Source: Pseudoalteromonas haloplanktis ATCC 14393 (GTDB taxonomy: Bacteria; Pseudomonadota; Gammaproteobacteria; Enterobacterales; Alteromonadaceae). From it: DNA of 64,000 nt. Of this stretch, positions 1 through 9,867 are shown in pieces; positions within the stretch are counted from its first letter, which is position 1, and each line of letters begins with the position of its first letter. The notes under the pieces were generated by a model. It was not told the origin of the DNA. It saw only the letters and a program-made list of their open reading frames with translations, and did no database searches. The stretch covers positions 248,001-312,000 of the forward strand of contig NZ_AHCA01000006.1 of NCBI RefSeq assembly GCF_000238355.1, given 5' to 3'. The translations under genes were made by a program, and so were the position numbers.

Positions 1-1682
1 ACGAAGATAAAGATGGTTCAACCCGTGATCAGCGTCAGGACATTTTTGGGGATCCATTACATTCAAAACCAGTAACGATTGATTATGGTAATGATGACGT
101 ACGCATCTTGATTGGGACTAATGCAGGATTTTTGCATATGTTCCAAGATAAAGGTGATGCTGTTAGTGAAACATGGTCATTTATTCCAAGTAGCTTATAT
201 AAAATTTTAACTCCTTTACGTGAAAATCAAGCTGATACCAAAGTGTATGGTGTTGATGGGCCAATAACAGTGTTTTTTGATGATGCAGACCGTGATGGTG
301 TTGTTGAATCAGGTGATCGTGTATGGGCATTCTTTGGTATGCGCCGTGGTGGTGATCAGTATTATGCTCTAGATATCACGAACCCTGATGCGCCGAGGTT
401 AATGTGGACAATACAAGGCGGTAGTGGAGTCTATAAAGAGTTAGCGCAAACATGGTCAGCACCTACGGTGTCTTACATTAAAGGAAAAGATGATCCTGTA
501 TTGATTTTTGGTGCAGGTTTCGACACTAATAAAGATAATGTGTCGCTCAGTAATGATAGAAAAGGACGAGGTATATATATTGTAAATGCCTCAGATGGTA
601 AGTTAGTGTGGGAGCTAACACCTGACACTGGTTTTAAAGGTAAGCACAGTATTGCGGCAACTGTTTCAATACTTGACTCTGATTACGATGGTTACATAGA
701 TCGCTTATATGCGACAGATACCGCAGGTAGTGTGTGGCGAGTTGATATGCCTAGCGCAAGTCCTACAGATAGTGAAAGTCCCTGGACTCATTTTGAATTA
801 GCAAAATTGGGTGGCACTGCGGCTAGTCAAGATAGACGCTTTTTTTATAAGCCTGTAGTCGCACGTACTATGTTTAGTAAAGTAACCAGTACTACGGACA
901 ATAATAAAACATCTATAACGCGCCAAGATACTCCTTTTGACGCGATATTAATAGGCAGTGGTAATCGGCCAAAGCCAACATCGACTGTTGTCCAAGATCA
1001 ACTTTATATGATCCGTGATATCAACACTGTAACTAAGTCATTTGTGGGGGATGACATACCAGTGGCTATTACACCAAGCGATCTTATGAATGTGGATAAT
1101 GACCCATTTGCGAACGCACTTGATGATATAGATGAGTTCACTAAAGCCGAAGTAACATTAAGCAAGGCCAGTGGCTGGTACTATGACCTAGCGGGCAGTG
1201 GTGAGAAATCACTTGCAGCAGCAACCGTCGTGGGCGGGGTCGCTTACTATACTAGTTTTACACCGGCCTCTGAAGATGCCACGATTAATCAATGTTCTTT
1301 AAGTGGTGGAAGTGGTGGGTTATATGCGTTCCATTTGCATTATGGTAGTAAAGTGTATGATCAACTACGCTATGTGACGAGCAATGATGTACCAGATACG
1401 CCACAACTTTATTTTGGTAGCACAGAAACGTGTGATGACGATGACTGTAATGAGCAAAGCCAGTTTTTATTACTTGGACCAGGCATTAAGAAAACACAAG
1501 CGACGGAAACTGAACTGAGTGCGAAAAACCCATTTGTGCCAAAAGAGATCCTCGGTCCAGGTATTTCGTTTGATGAGGATGGTAAAATCAAGCTTGTTAG
1601 TGATGCAGTACCTATTGGCTTTGGTTTTAAAACGCAACAAACATTTATTTATAAGCGAGAGGTCAACGATAACCAAAAATAA
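1..1682 (+). CDS. pilY1: PilY1-like type IV pilus tip adhesin, copy 1 (5' end outside window)
   Basis: The reading frame is open from the window edge to the stop at 1680-1682, so only the C-terminal part of the gene is visible (roughly the part after residue 487 of copy 2). It carries the PilY1 C-terminal beta-propeller: FGDPLHSKP, ILIGTNAGFLHMF, VYGVDGP, WAFFGMRRGG, then an Asp-rich calcium-binding loop DSDYDGYIDRLY. PilY1 proteins sit at the type IV pilus tip with minor pilins and act in adhesion and pilus extension or retraction. The next gene downstream is a full-length paralog with the same motifs in the same order. The N-terminal von Willebrand A domain expected for the family lies upstream of the window. 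Confidence 0.9.
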   Translation, partial: EDKDGSTRDQRQDIFGDPLHSKPVTIDYGNDDVRILIGTNAGFLHMFQDKGDAVSETWSFIPSSLYKILTPLRENQADTKVYGVDGPITVFFDDADRDGVVESGDRVWAFFGMRRGGDQYYALDITNPDAPRLMWTIQGGSGVYKELAQTWSAPTVSYIKGKDDPVLIFGAGFDTNKDNVSLSNDRKGRGIYIVNASDGKLVWELTPDTGFKGKHSIAATVSILDSDYDGYIDRLYATDTAGSVWRVDMPSASPTDSESPWTHFELAKLGGTAASQDRRFFYKPVVARTMFSKVTSTTDNNKTSITRQDTPFDAILIGSGNRPKPTSTVVQDQLYMIRDINTVTKSFVGDDIPVAITPSDLMNVDNDPFANALDDIDEFTKAEVTLSKASGWYYDLAGSGEKSLAAATVVGGVAYYTSFTPASEDATINQCSLSGGSGGLYAFHLHYGSKVYDQLRYVTSNDVPDTPQLYFGSTETCDDDDCNEQSQFLLLGPGIKKTQATETELSAKNPFVPKEILGPGISFDEDGKIKLVSDAVPIGFGFKTQQTFIYKREVNDNQK

Positions 1683-2217
1683 TAGTGAAACGTGTCTGTT
1701 GGCAAATGATAAAACAGAACGCCATGGCTTCACTCGGGTTTTAATTGAACTACTAGGCAAAATATGAGTTTGTAATCACATCAAACTTAGGCAGCTAAGT
1801 TTAATTTTGCCGCAATTGTACACTGTTATCAGGCTCAGTTTTTATAAAACTGGGTCTGATATATTTCTTTAACCCAGTTTGTGGCATGAAACCTACCTAT
1901 ATCTTACAGTTTTTATCGAATACTCCTTTATAATTTTTTACGCACTGCGTGGCTTATAACGGCTCCTATCAATTACCACTTCCTCCTTAAAACTCAATAT
2001 AAAAACACGAATTAAAGCACGCTCTAATATTCTAATCTAATCAATTGGATGTAGTTAAAAAGGGTTGGTTTGGTTGTTTTTCATACGTTTTTATCACTAT
2101 TTTATCTTGTTAAAGCCAGAATTTATGCTGTACTAAAGTAGTACTCATTAAGGATGTTGACCGTCTTCTGTATGGGTATTCATCTGGCAGACTCTCAAAT
2201 GGATAGGGGTGATCACT
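1683..2217. other. Gene-free spacer between the two pilY1 copies
   Basis: This 535-bp spacer has no convincing ORF. An imperfect hairpin at 1828-1860 (a stem around ATCAGGCTCAGTTTT) is followed by a T-rich stretch and may end copy 1 transcripts. A Shine-Dalgarno-like GGATAGGGG at 2201-2209 serves the next gene. I see nothing else recognisable. Confidence 0.5.
1828..1868 (+). terminator. Possible terminator after pilY1 copy 1
   Basis: An imperfect inverted repeat at 1828-1860, with G-U pairs, is followed by ATATTTCTTT. The T tract is weak, so this is a tentative call. Confidence 0.35.
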
Positions 2218-5200
2218 ATGATTCAATTCACTCATGGGTTTAGAGCATTACTTTTAGGTACTGTGCTTTTTGCTACAAGTCAATTTTGCGTGGCAGAGGA
2301 TATTGAACTTTATCATTTAGAAAATAATGATAAACCACGAGTGTTATTAGTATTTGATAACTCACTCAGTATGGCGTTATCTATTAATAGTAATAAACAA
2401 TGTAAGGGCCTGTTAGGGGTCATTAAGTTATGTCCAGAGACACGGTTATCTGCAGCAAAAAAAGCGATGAAAAAGCTAATAAATGATAATCCAGATGTGG
2501 ATTTTGCACTGATAAAATCGAACGGGCCGCTAAATTTAGATTTAAGTAACATACTTAACTTAGGAGGGGTATTAGGCTCTGCAGGAGGTTATGTCGCTCA
2601 TGGGTTTGGCTCTGATCATAATGATATTATTGAGACTATTGATGATTGGGGGTTACTCTCTCTGGTTAACTTAAGTCCAGCTACAGAAATGTTACATGAA
2701 GCTATGCTTTACTTACATGGTCAACGAGTAGGGTATGACCACCTTAACCTGTTAAACCTAATTGATCTTAGAATTCAAAAGCAAGGGCAGTATATTTCTC
2801 CTTTCGAGTTGTTAAGTGATACCGCAGTACGCTGCGAAAGTCGTGTGAATGTTGTACTAATAACAGATGGAGTGTCACTAACAGAAAGTCTGCCATTATT
2901 AGAAAACAGCCGTGAAAATGATATAAAACAGCTACATCAGTCTATGTATGGCTATTCAGCTGAGAAATTTAATAATACCTATTTGCCAATAGTGGCTAAG
3001 CTTTTACATGGGCAAGGTATTGATAATTATGATGTCTATCCAGAAACTAACGAGAGAGATTTCGTTAATGTACATATTGTTGGGTTTGGGCGAGGAATGC
3101 CTCGTTATGCAGAGCAAGTATTAATGGAAACCGCAAAACAAGGTGGAGGGCAGTATTTTTTAGCTGAGTCTATTGATGAGCTAAATCATGCGTTTACCGC
3201 GACTATGAAAACAGTTCGCAAAGTGGATGCTAGTTTTACTTCCCCCGCGATTGTCGCAAATGGCGCTGATAGAACGCGTCATTTAGATAGTATTTATTTA
3301 ACAATGTTTAAACCTGATTTAGGCCCTCGCTGGCAAGGTAATCTTAAAAAGTTACAAGTGTCTGGGGCAGAAATTGTCGATGCTACAGGAAAAGCGGCAT
3401 TGGATGATGAAGGGAAAATCAGCCAAAATAGTCGTACTTTTTGGTTACCGACATCACACTCTAATGATGGATCAGACTTACAAGCTGGAGGCGTCAATTA
3501 TTGGTTATCGCAATTTACACAAAGAGCGATTTATACAGACTCTGCAGCTGGTTTATTACCTTTTACATTTTCAGCGTTACAAGGGCAATTAGATGAACTT
3601 GATGAGTTATTTAATGAATCTCCCGAGCAAGTTGAAGCAACAATTAACTGGGCGAGGGGCATTGATGTAGACGATGAAAATAACAACAATGATCGAGCTG
3701 AAACTCGCGCTAATATTTTTGGTGATCCCCTTCATTCAAAACCAGTTGCTATTGATTATGGAAATGGTGATGTAAGAATTCTTATTGGTACAAATGCTGG
3801 TTTTTTGCATATGTTTCAAGATAAGGGGGGAGTATTATCAGAAAGTTGGGCTTTTATTCCTCGTAGCTTGTATCGCATTCTTAAGCCGCTTAGAGAAAAT
3901 CAAGCAAATAACAAAGTCTATGGTGTTGATGGCCCTATCAGCCTATTTATAGATGACAAGAATAGCAATGGAATCATAAATGAGGGTGATAGAGTATGGG
4001 CATTCTTTGGATTGCGCCGAGGTGGTCGGGATTATTATGGACTCGATATCTCTGTGCCCAATTCACCTAAGTTGCTTTGGAGTCACCCTATCCAAGGAGG
4101 GAGTGGTGCTTTTAAAGAATTAGGCCAAACATGGTCAAAGCCAGTTGTAACCTATATCAAACTAGCAGGCTTTGAGGATAAGCCCGTACTGATTTTTGCT
4201 GCGGGTTACGATACAAATAAAGACCAAGAGTATGCAGCTTCCGATAGCCAAGGACGAGGGGTTTATATTGTTGATGCGAGTACGGGTGAAAAAGTGTGGT
4301 CATTAACACCTGAGAATGGCTTTAAAGGTGTAGATAGTATTGCTGCTGATGTAGCTACTTTTGATGCAAACTATGATGGTTATATAGATCGTCTCTATGT
4401 AGCAGATACTGGAGGGAATATATGGCGTGTAGATATGCCTGACACGAACTATTGGACACACTATAAATTAGCGGAGCTTAGTGGTAACCGAGCGACTCAA
4501 AAGCGACGGTTCTTAACTCAGACTATGGTTGCTCGAACTTCATTTAGTCGACTTAGTCGTGTGTTTTATAGCGGTAAAATGATCAATGTACGTGAAAATA
4601 CCCCCTTTGATGCCGTATTAATTGGCAGTGGTGATCGTGCTGCCGCAACATCGACAAATACACAAGATCAACTTTATATGATCCGCGATATAAATACTGT
4701 AACAGGGAAATTCCCCAATGGCTTACCTGAACCAATCAAAATAAATGATTTAATGGATATTAGTTCTGATCCTTTTTCAGCTAAGCTTGATGATCTAGAT
4801 GGCTTTAACCTACTTGAAATGGAGCTGAGCAGTTTTAAAGGTTGGTACTATAATTTACCTAGTTTAGGGGAGAAGTCTTTGGCTGCGGCAACTGTTGTCG
4901 GTGGTGTAGCGTATTTTACCAGTTATACACCAGCGGCTACGGACACACAGCTGCAATGTGTAAATAACACAGGTCACGGGGCTATGTATGCGTTTCACTT
5001 ACACTACGGTACTAAAGTTTATGATCAACTGGCTTATTTAACACACCAAGAAATACCTGATACACCACAGCTCTTTTTTGGTTCAATGGATCAATGTGTC
5101 GATGAAAATAATGATCAACTCTGTGACGACACAATGGAGCCGATAATAAAGAAAAGCCAGTTTTTGCTTTTGGGGCCATGGTTAAATACCACTCAAGGTG

Positions 5201-5370
5201 GTACTGAGTTACAGGCGAGTAAGGCGTTTATACCGCAAGAGCTTTTAGGGCCTGAGCTTAGTTTTGATGAGGATGGACATATAAAATTAGTAAATGACAC
5301 CCAAGGACAAGCTTTTGGTTTTAAATTGCAGCAAACTTATGTGTATAGACAAGATATAATTTCTCATTAA
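2218..5370 (+). CDS. pilY1: PilY1-like type IV pilus tip adhesin, copy 2 (full length)
   Basis: I prefer ATG 2218 over the in-frame GTG at 2209 because GGATAGGGG lies 8 bases upstream. The product is about 1050 residues. It begins with a signal peptide (hydrophobic stretch ending near FCVAED), followed by a von Willebrand A domain with the MIDAS motif D-N-S-L-S in VLLVFDNSLSM and a second acidic motif VVLITDGVS. The C-terminal half is the PilY1 beta-propeller, with FGDPLHSKP near residue 500 and a calcium loop DANYDGYIDRLY. The family is exported to the pilus tip and works with minor pilins. The gene directly follows a paralog and precedes a pilin gene. Both copies share most propeller motifs, which indicates tandem duplication followed by divergence. 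Confidence 0.93.
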   Translation: MIQFTHGFRALLLGTVLFATSQFCVAEDIELYHLENNDKPRVLLVFDNSLSMALSINSNKQCKGLLGVIKLCPETRLSAAKKAMKKLINDNPDVDFALIKSNGPLNLDLSNILNLGGVLGSAGGYVAHGFGSDHNDIIETIDDWGLLSLVNLSPATEMLHEAMLYLHGQRVGYDHLNLLNLIDLRIQKQGQYISPFELLSDTAVRCESRVNVVLITDGVSLTESLPLLENSRENDIKQLHQSMYGYSAEKFNNTYLPIVAKLLHGQGIDNYDVYPETNERDFVNVHIVGFGRGMPRYAEQVLMETAKQGGGQYFLAESIDELNHAFTATMKTVRKVDASFTSPAIVANGADRTRHLDSIYLTMFKPDLGPRWQGNLKKLQVSGAEIVDATGKAALDDEGKISQNSRTFWLPTSHSNDGSDLQAGGVNYWLSQFTQRAIYTDSAAGLLPFTFSALQGQLDELDELFNESPEQVEATINWARGIDVDDENNNNDRAETRANIFGDPLHSKPVAIDYGNGDVRILIGTNAGFLHMFQDKGGVLSESWAFIPRSLYRILKPLRENQANNKVYGVDGPISLFIDDKNSNGIINEGDRVWAFFGLRRGGRDYYGLDISVPNSPKLLWSHPIQGGSGAFKELGQTWSKPVVTYIKLAGFEDKPVLIFAAGYDTNKDQEYAASDSQGRGVYIVDASTGEKVWSLTPENGFKGVDSIAADVATFDANYDGYIDRLYVADTGGNIWRVDMPDTNYWTHYKLAELSGNRATQKRRFLTQTMVARTSFSRLSRVFYSGKMINVRENTPFDAVLIGSGDRAAATSTNTQDQLYMIRDINTVTGKFPNGLPEPIKINDLMDISSDPFSAKLDDLDGFNLLEMELSSFKGWYYNLPSLGEKSLAAATVVGGVAYFTSYTPAATDTQLQCVNNTGHGAMYAFHLHYGTKVYDQLAYLTHQEIPDTPQLFFGSMDQCVDENNDQLCDDTMEPIIKKSQFLLLGPWLNTTQGGTELQASKAFIPQELLGPELSFDEDGHIKLVNDTQGQAFGFKLQQTYVYRQDIISH

Positions 5371-5555
5371 TTAAAAATCCGGGCTGAAACTATGGCTATA
5401 TTCCTCCCCATAGCTAGGTTAATTTAATACTATGAACTGCATACATTAAGCGAGCGAGTAATTGCATTCACTCGCATACGGACCTATGATAGTGAATAAA
5501 TATGGTTGCGGCGTATTGCTATGCTATGACCAACCAGAAATAAAGTGAGAAACAG

Positions 5556-5981
5556 ATGGCGCGTATCATAAACACACACAAAAACGGTTTTACCTTGATA
5601 GAGTTAATGATCACGGTAGCAATACTTGGCATCATCGCTTCTATTGCTCTGCCAAGCTATTTTGAACATGTGAAAAGGACTGCACGTACTGAAGCGATTA
5701 CAGCTTTACTTGATGCGGCTAATAAACAAGAGCAGTTTTTTGTTGATAATCGTACTTATACAAGTAACTTGGCCAACCTAAATGTAGTTTCACCAACCGA
5801 ACATGGTTTTTATACGCTTTCGGCTATCGTTGATAACGATGCTGGAACATTTAAAATTACTGCCACACCAGTGGCTGGTCCTGTTTTACAAGATGATGAA
5901 TGTACGTCATTGACTATTGATGATACAGGGCTCAAAACGGCTAAAGGGAAAGCCGATGCGAGTAAGTGTTGGGGCAAATAA
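5556..5981 (+). CDS. pilE: Type IV minor pilin (PilE-like)
   Basis: The 141-residue product has a class III prepilin leader. Cleavage is expected after Gly11 in NG/FTLIELM, with the conserved Glu at mature position 5, followed by the N-terminal hydrophobic helix used for membrane storage and pilus packing. Two Cys residues near the C terminus (DDEC and SKCWG) could form the usual D-region disulfide. It lies 185 bp after the second pilY1 gene, where gammaproteobacterial minor-pilin clusters carry pilE. It would be processed by PilD. Whether it is a minor or major pilin cannot be told from sequence; the pilY1 context favours minor. Confidence 0.9.
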   Translation: MARIINTHKNGFTLIELMITVAILGIIASIALPSYFEHVKRTARTEAITALLDAANKQEQFFVDNRTYTSNLANLNVVSPTEHGFYTLSAIVDNDAGTFKITATPVAGPVLQDDECTSLTIDDTGLKTAKGKADASKCWGK

Positions 5982-5996
5982 TTGCTCAGGCACATG

Positions 5997-6533
5997 TTAG
6001 TTAGTTTGGCATTGCTCAGTGTCTTTTAATGTTGTTTTTCCTGTTGTACTGACTGAAATGGCAATACCAGCTAATTCAGCTGATTTATATTCGGCGCAAT
6101 ACACAAACGTGCCATTATCAAATCCTCTAGGTGTACCGTCAGGTCTATAGGTCACTGCGTCACGTGGGTAAGTAAGCATATCAGATTCATTGATTGCCTC
6201 TGTGACTAAAATGACAGTGTCATTATCACCAAATACACCTACTTCATCCTTATCAACAAAGACAGTAAGGCCTTGATGCCAGCGACTGCTATCACAAACC
6301 GATGACGCTAAGCTACATACTGTGATCTGGCTATTTAAAGAAATTGCATTAGTGCGGGCTAAACTCAATGTTCTTTTTATAAGGTGGCCATAGTTTTCAA
6401 GACGAATTTGTGCAAAAAAAGGGTGTAGATGAAAAAGAGCAAGGTTAGCTAAGATAGCGAGAATACTCACTATCACCATTATTTCGATAAGTGTCGTACC
6501 AGAGTGTGGGCTAGATAGGGTTGTTTTTCTCAT
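5997..6533 (-). CDS. fimT: FimT/GspH-type pseudopilin
   Basis: The 178-residue protein has a prepilin leader with cleavage after Gly12 in SG/TTLIEIM and Glu at mature position 5, then a hydrophobic helix of about 20 residues. The rest fits the FimT/GspH globular domain: a QIRLENYGHLIKRTLSLAR helix extension, a Cys pair ITVCSLASSVC, and a beta-rich C terminus with FVYC. FimT proteins help prime type IV pilus assembly, and some bind DNA during uptake. The gene is convergent with pilE, with 15 bp between their stops, and is followed by a second pseudopilin on the same strand, 75 bp upstream. Confidence 0.83.
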   Translation of the reverse strand: MRKTTLSSPHSGTTLIEIMVIVSILAILANLALFHLHPFFAQIRLENYGHLIKRTLSLARTNAISLNSQITVCSLASSVCDSSRWHQGLTVFVDKDEVGVFGDNDTVILVTEAINESDMLTYPRDAVTYRPDGTPRGFDNGTFVYCAEYKSAELAGIAISVSTTGKTTLKDTEQCQTN

Positions 6534-6607
6534 CCGTGAGAGCTCGTAGGTGGTATTTCTTTTAATGGTAGTTGAGCTAGGTGTAGTTGCAAGTTGTTAA
6601 CTGGGAT

Positions 6608-7153
6608 TTAGTCACAGGTATTTGTGGTATCTCCGAAGTATAATGCGGTGCCAGATACGCTCACTTCCATTTCTTTGTTGTTTTCATTATCTTTATTTGG
6701 GCAGTAAACGAATGTACCGGGGTTTGTGGTGATACGACCACTGGCATCAAAAATTAATGACGAATCACCAGTGAATTTTAATTTACTGGTTTCTGGAATT
6801 TCTGCCATTACTCTGAGTATTATGTCTCCTCTGCGTGGGTTATGAACGCCATTACTATTACTATCATGAAAGACGACTATCGAACCCTCACTCCAGTCAT
6901 CTAAGCAAGTTACTTTTTGATCATTTTCGATTCTGGAGGTTTCACCACTACACACTACAATGAGTGAATCGGTACTGGTTGCTTTTGCACGTGCAAAGCT
7001 GATGTTACGCTTTAACTCTAATAAATAGTTCTCGGCGCGATTATTCTCCAACATATCACTGCTATTCCAAATAGCTATTAAGGCTACAATCCCAACGATG
7101 GCAATAGTGACCATCAACTCAAGTAATGTAAAGCCATGTTGTTGTTTTTTCAT
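6608..7153 (-). CDS. fimT: FimT/GspH-type pseudopilin, second copy
   Basis: The 181-residue protein has the prepilin leader HG/FTLLELM with Glu at mature position 5, a hydrophobic N-terminal helix, and the GspH-like domain with Cys residues in VVCSG, TCLDDW and FVYC. It is related to the pseudopilin encoded just downstream on the same strand (same leader logic, same FVYC near the C terminus), so the two are probably duplicates. The likely role is in type IV pilus priming or the minor-pilin tip complex. It is transcribed away from glnB. Confidence 0.83.
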   Translation of the reverse strand: MKKQQHGFTLLELMVTIAIVGIVALIAIWNSSDMLENNRAENYLLELKRNISFARAKATSTDSLIVVCSGETSRIENDQKVTCLDDWSEGSIVVFHDSNSNGVHNPRRGDIILRVMAEIPETSKLKFTGDSSLIFDASGRITTNPGTFVYCPNKDNENNKEMEVSVSGTALYFGDTTNTCD

Positions 7154-7332
7154 GTTTACCTCTGATACAGGGTTGGCGCGGATTTAATAGCGCTTTATAT
7201 CACTTAATCGTAAGTGTAGTTGTTTCTATTGGAACAATCATACCATTGTTGATGGTTAAATCACCGTAATTCAATTGCTTTGTTTGCTATGGGCTGCAGG
7301 ATTGTCTAGAATCGACCCAATCGGGTATATAA

Positions 7333-7685
<353 letters not shown>

Positions 7686-7686
<1 letters not shown>

Positions 7687-7894
7687 TACCAATCGACTTA
7701 AATATTTAACCATTCTAGCGGGCTAAATAAAGCGCTAACTGCGTTATAAATTTTTCATGTACGACTGCATGGATGCAGGAGGTAGAGCAATGCAGGAGCA
7801 ATTGCCGAGAACAACCACATGTCAAAATTTATGCCTTGTTATCACTCCATTTATCTGTCGCTATAAATGGTCAGTAACTTAACACGATTGGTAT
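7686..7894. repeat. MITE-like inverted-repeat element, copy A (209 bp)
   Basis: The element is bounded by ATACCAATCG (7686-7695) and its exact complement CGATTGGTAT (7885-7894). The arms match, in inverse orientation, a second copy at 24803-24964. They share the stretches around TTAAATATTTAACCATTCTA, AGCGCTAACTGCGTTATAAA and ATGGTCAGTAACTTAACACG. This copy carries about 47 extra bases in its centre (about 7766-7812, rich in GCATGGATGCAGGAGG-type sequence). It encodes no protein, which suggests a non-autonomous mobile repeat. Confidence 0.8.
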
Positions 7895-7928
7895 AATTTC
7901 TTATCTAAAATTAAAAAATCGATGCATT

Positions 7929-7969
7929 AAAAAAGGCGCTACTTATAAAACATAAGTAGCGCCTTTTTG
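7929..7969. terminator. Bidirectional terminator
   Basis: A perfect 12-bp stem GGCGCTACTTAT / ATAAGTAGCGCC (7935-7963) is flanked by A-rich sequence on the left and TTTTT on the right. It fits termination of bamD on the minus strand and of glnB on the plus strand. Confidence 0.85.
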
Positions 7970-7981
7970 TATTTTTAGAAT

Positions 7982-8743
7982 TTACTTGCGTTTATTCTGT
8001 TCGCGGGTAAGCCTAGCGTGTTCGCTTAATTCAGGTAAACCTAGCTTAGTGTAGCTTTTTTCCATCATTTCTAGTGCTTCATCTAAATAACTACTTTGTG
8101 AATAATGCTCAACAACATATTTTCCGCGATTAGCTGCAGCTAAATAAGCTTCACGCTCATAGTAATAATCAGCAACTTTTAGTTCGTAACGGGCCATTTT
8201 GTTAAGTAACCACACTAAACGTCTTTTAGCTTCAGGAGCATAGCCGCTATCTGGAAAGCGGTTGACTAAGGTTGATAAATCAGTAAAGGCTACCCGAGTA
8301 CGATTAGCATCGCGGTCTGCTCGGTCAACACCAAAATATTCCTGAAAGGCATTTTCATCAGCTTTGATATTCACTAAACCACGCATGTAGTACATATAGT
8401 CTAAATCTTTGTGGTTTGGGTTTAAGCGGATGAAACGGTCAATGGTTGCTAATGCTTGCTCAGTATTACCAGCTTGGTAATGGGCGTATACTAGGTCCAT
8501 TTGCACCTGCTTTGACATAGGGCCAAATGGGTAGCGCGAATCAATCGCACTTAAAAGCTCTATTGCTCGCGCATATAAGCCCGAATCAAGCGTTTTTTTA
8601 GCATCTTCATACAATGCTTGCGCTGATTTATTAGGAACGCGCTGGATATCTTCTTCATCAGGCGCTGACGAACATGCACCTAAACCAAGTAATGAAACTG
8701 TAAAAACAATGGCAAATGCACGTTTCCCTATTCTATTTATCAT
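7982..8743 (-). CDS. bamD: Outer membrane assembly lipoprotein BamD
   Basis: The 253-residue product starts with a lipoprotein signal ending LGAC, with Cys24 as the lipidation site. It then has tetratricopeptide-like helices: ALYEDAKKTLDSGLYARAIE, SRYPFGPMSKQVQMDLVYAHY and the conserved RDANRTRVAFTDLSTLVNRFP. BamD is an essential periplasmic-face lipoprotein of the BAM complex that inserts beta-barrel proteins with BamA. The gene is divergent from rluD, the usual arrangement in gammaproteobacteria. Length and motifs are full for the family. Confidence 0.95.
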   Translation of the reverse strand: MINRIGKRAFAIVFTVSLLGLGACSSAPDEEDIQRVPNKSAQALYEDAKKTLDSGLYARAIELLSAIDSRYPFGPMSKQVQMDLVYAHYQAGNTEQALATIDRFIRLNPNHKDLDYMYYMRGLVNIKADENAFQEYFGVDRADRDANRTRVAFTDLSTLVNRFPDSGYAPEAKRRLVWLLNKMARYELKVADYYYEREAYLAAANRGKYVVEHYSQSSYLDEALEMMEKSYTKLGLPELSEHARLTREQNKRK

Positions 8744-8884
8744 TTTATTTGTTACCTTCGATGTCTTCGGCTAGGCCAAGTGGGTAAAACCGAGTAAACT
8801 ATGCTTATTATATAATGCTTTTATTAAAAGCGATTCTAACCCAGTCGAGCACAGCTTGCACTGGTAAATTGGGTAAAGTTACTA

Positions 8885-9862
8885 ATGACAGAGCAAATTT
8901 CTCTTCAAGCCGATGTGCCAACTGAGTTAGGCGGTAAACGTCTAGACCAAGTATTAGCGCAATTGTTCCCGGATTATTCGCGTTCACGTATAAAAACGTG
9001 GATTTTAGATGATAAAATCACCGTCGATGGTGAAATTTTCAACACCCCAAGAGAAAAACTCTTTGGTGGTGAAGTTGTCAATGTTGAGACAAGTATTGAA
9101 GCACCACGTGAATACCTTGCACAAGATATCAAATTAAACATTGTTTATGAAGATGATGATATTTTAGTGATCAACAAGCCAATGGGATTAGTGGTACACC
9201 CGGGGGCAGGTAATCCTGATGGTACAGTGCTTAACGCCTTGCTACACCATTACCCTGATATCATTAATGTACCGCGTGCGGGTATTGTGCATCGCCTTGA
9301 TAAAGACACCACAGGCTTAATGGTGGTTGCTAAAACGATTCAGGCACAAACGCACTTAGTTAAAGCACTGCAAAAGCGTGAAAATTTTACCCGTGAATAT
9401 GAAGCAATTTGTAATGGCACCATGACCGCAGGTGGCATGGTTGAAAAGCCGATTGCTCGCCACCCTACACAACGTACTCACATGGCAGTGCATGAACAGG
9501 GCAAACCGGCAATTACGCATTTTCGTGTTGCTGAAAAATTCCGTGCTCATACGCGATTACGTCTGCGCCTCGAAACAGGGCGTACACATCAAATTCGTGT
9601 GCATATGGCCTATATTAATCACCCACTAATTGGCGATAAAGCCTATGGTGGGCGTCCGCGTCCTCCAAAAGGGGCGACACCAGAGTTATTCCAGATGTTA
9701 CGTGAGTTTAATCGTCAAGCGCTTCACGCGGTTAAGTTAAGTATCGCGCACCCGATCACAGGTGAAATGATGACATGGCAAGCCCCAATACCTGATGACA
9801 TGGTTGCTATGACTCACGTACTTCGTGAAGATACCAAAGCCAACCCAAATATTGATTTTTAA
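8885..9862 (+). CDS. rluD: 23S rRNA pseudouridine synthase RluD
   Basis: The 325-residue protein has an N-terminal S4 RNA-binding domain (LGGKRLDQVLAQLFPDYSRS) and a catalytic domain with HRLDKDTTGLMV. The nucleophile Asp falls at residue 139, the same number as in E. coli RluD. A C-terminal ETGRTHQIRVH motif is also present. RluD modifies U1911, U1915 and U1917 in helix 69 of 23S rRNA. It heads rluD-pgeF-clpB; the next gene starts 5 bp after its stop. Confidence 0.96.
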   Translation: MTEQISLQADVPTELGGKRLDQVLAQLFPDYSRSRIKTWILDDKITVDGEIFNTPREKLFGGEVVNVETSIEAPREYLAQDIKLNIVYEDDDILVINKPMGLVVHPGAGNPDGTVLNALLHHYPDIINVPRAGIVHRLDKDTTGLMVVAKTIQAQTHLVKALQKRENFTREYEAICNGTMTAGGMVEKPIARHPTQRTHMAVHEQGKPAITHFRVAEKFRAHTRLRLRLETGRTHQIRVHMAYINHPLIGDKAYGGRPRPPKGATPELFQMLREFNRQALHAVKLSIAHPITGEMMTWQAPIPDDMVAMTHVLREDTKANPNIDF

Positions 9863-9867
9863 TTGCT

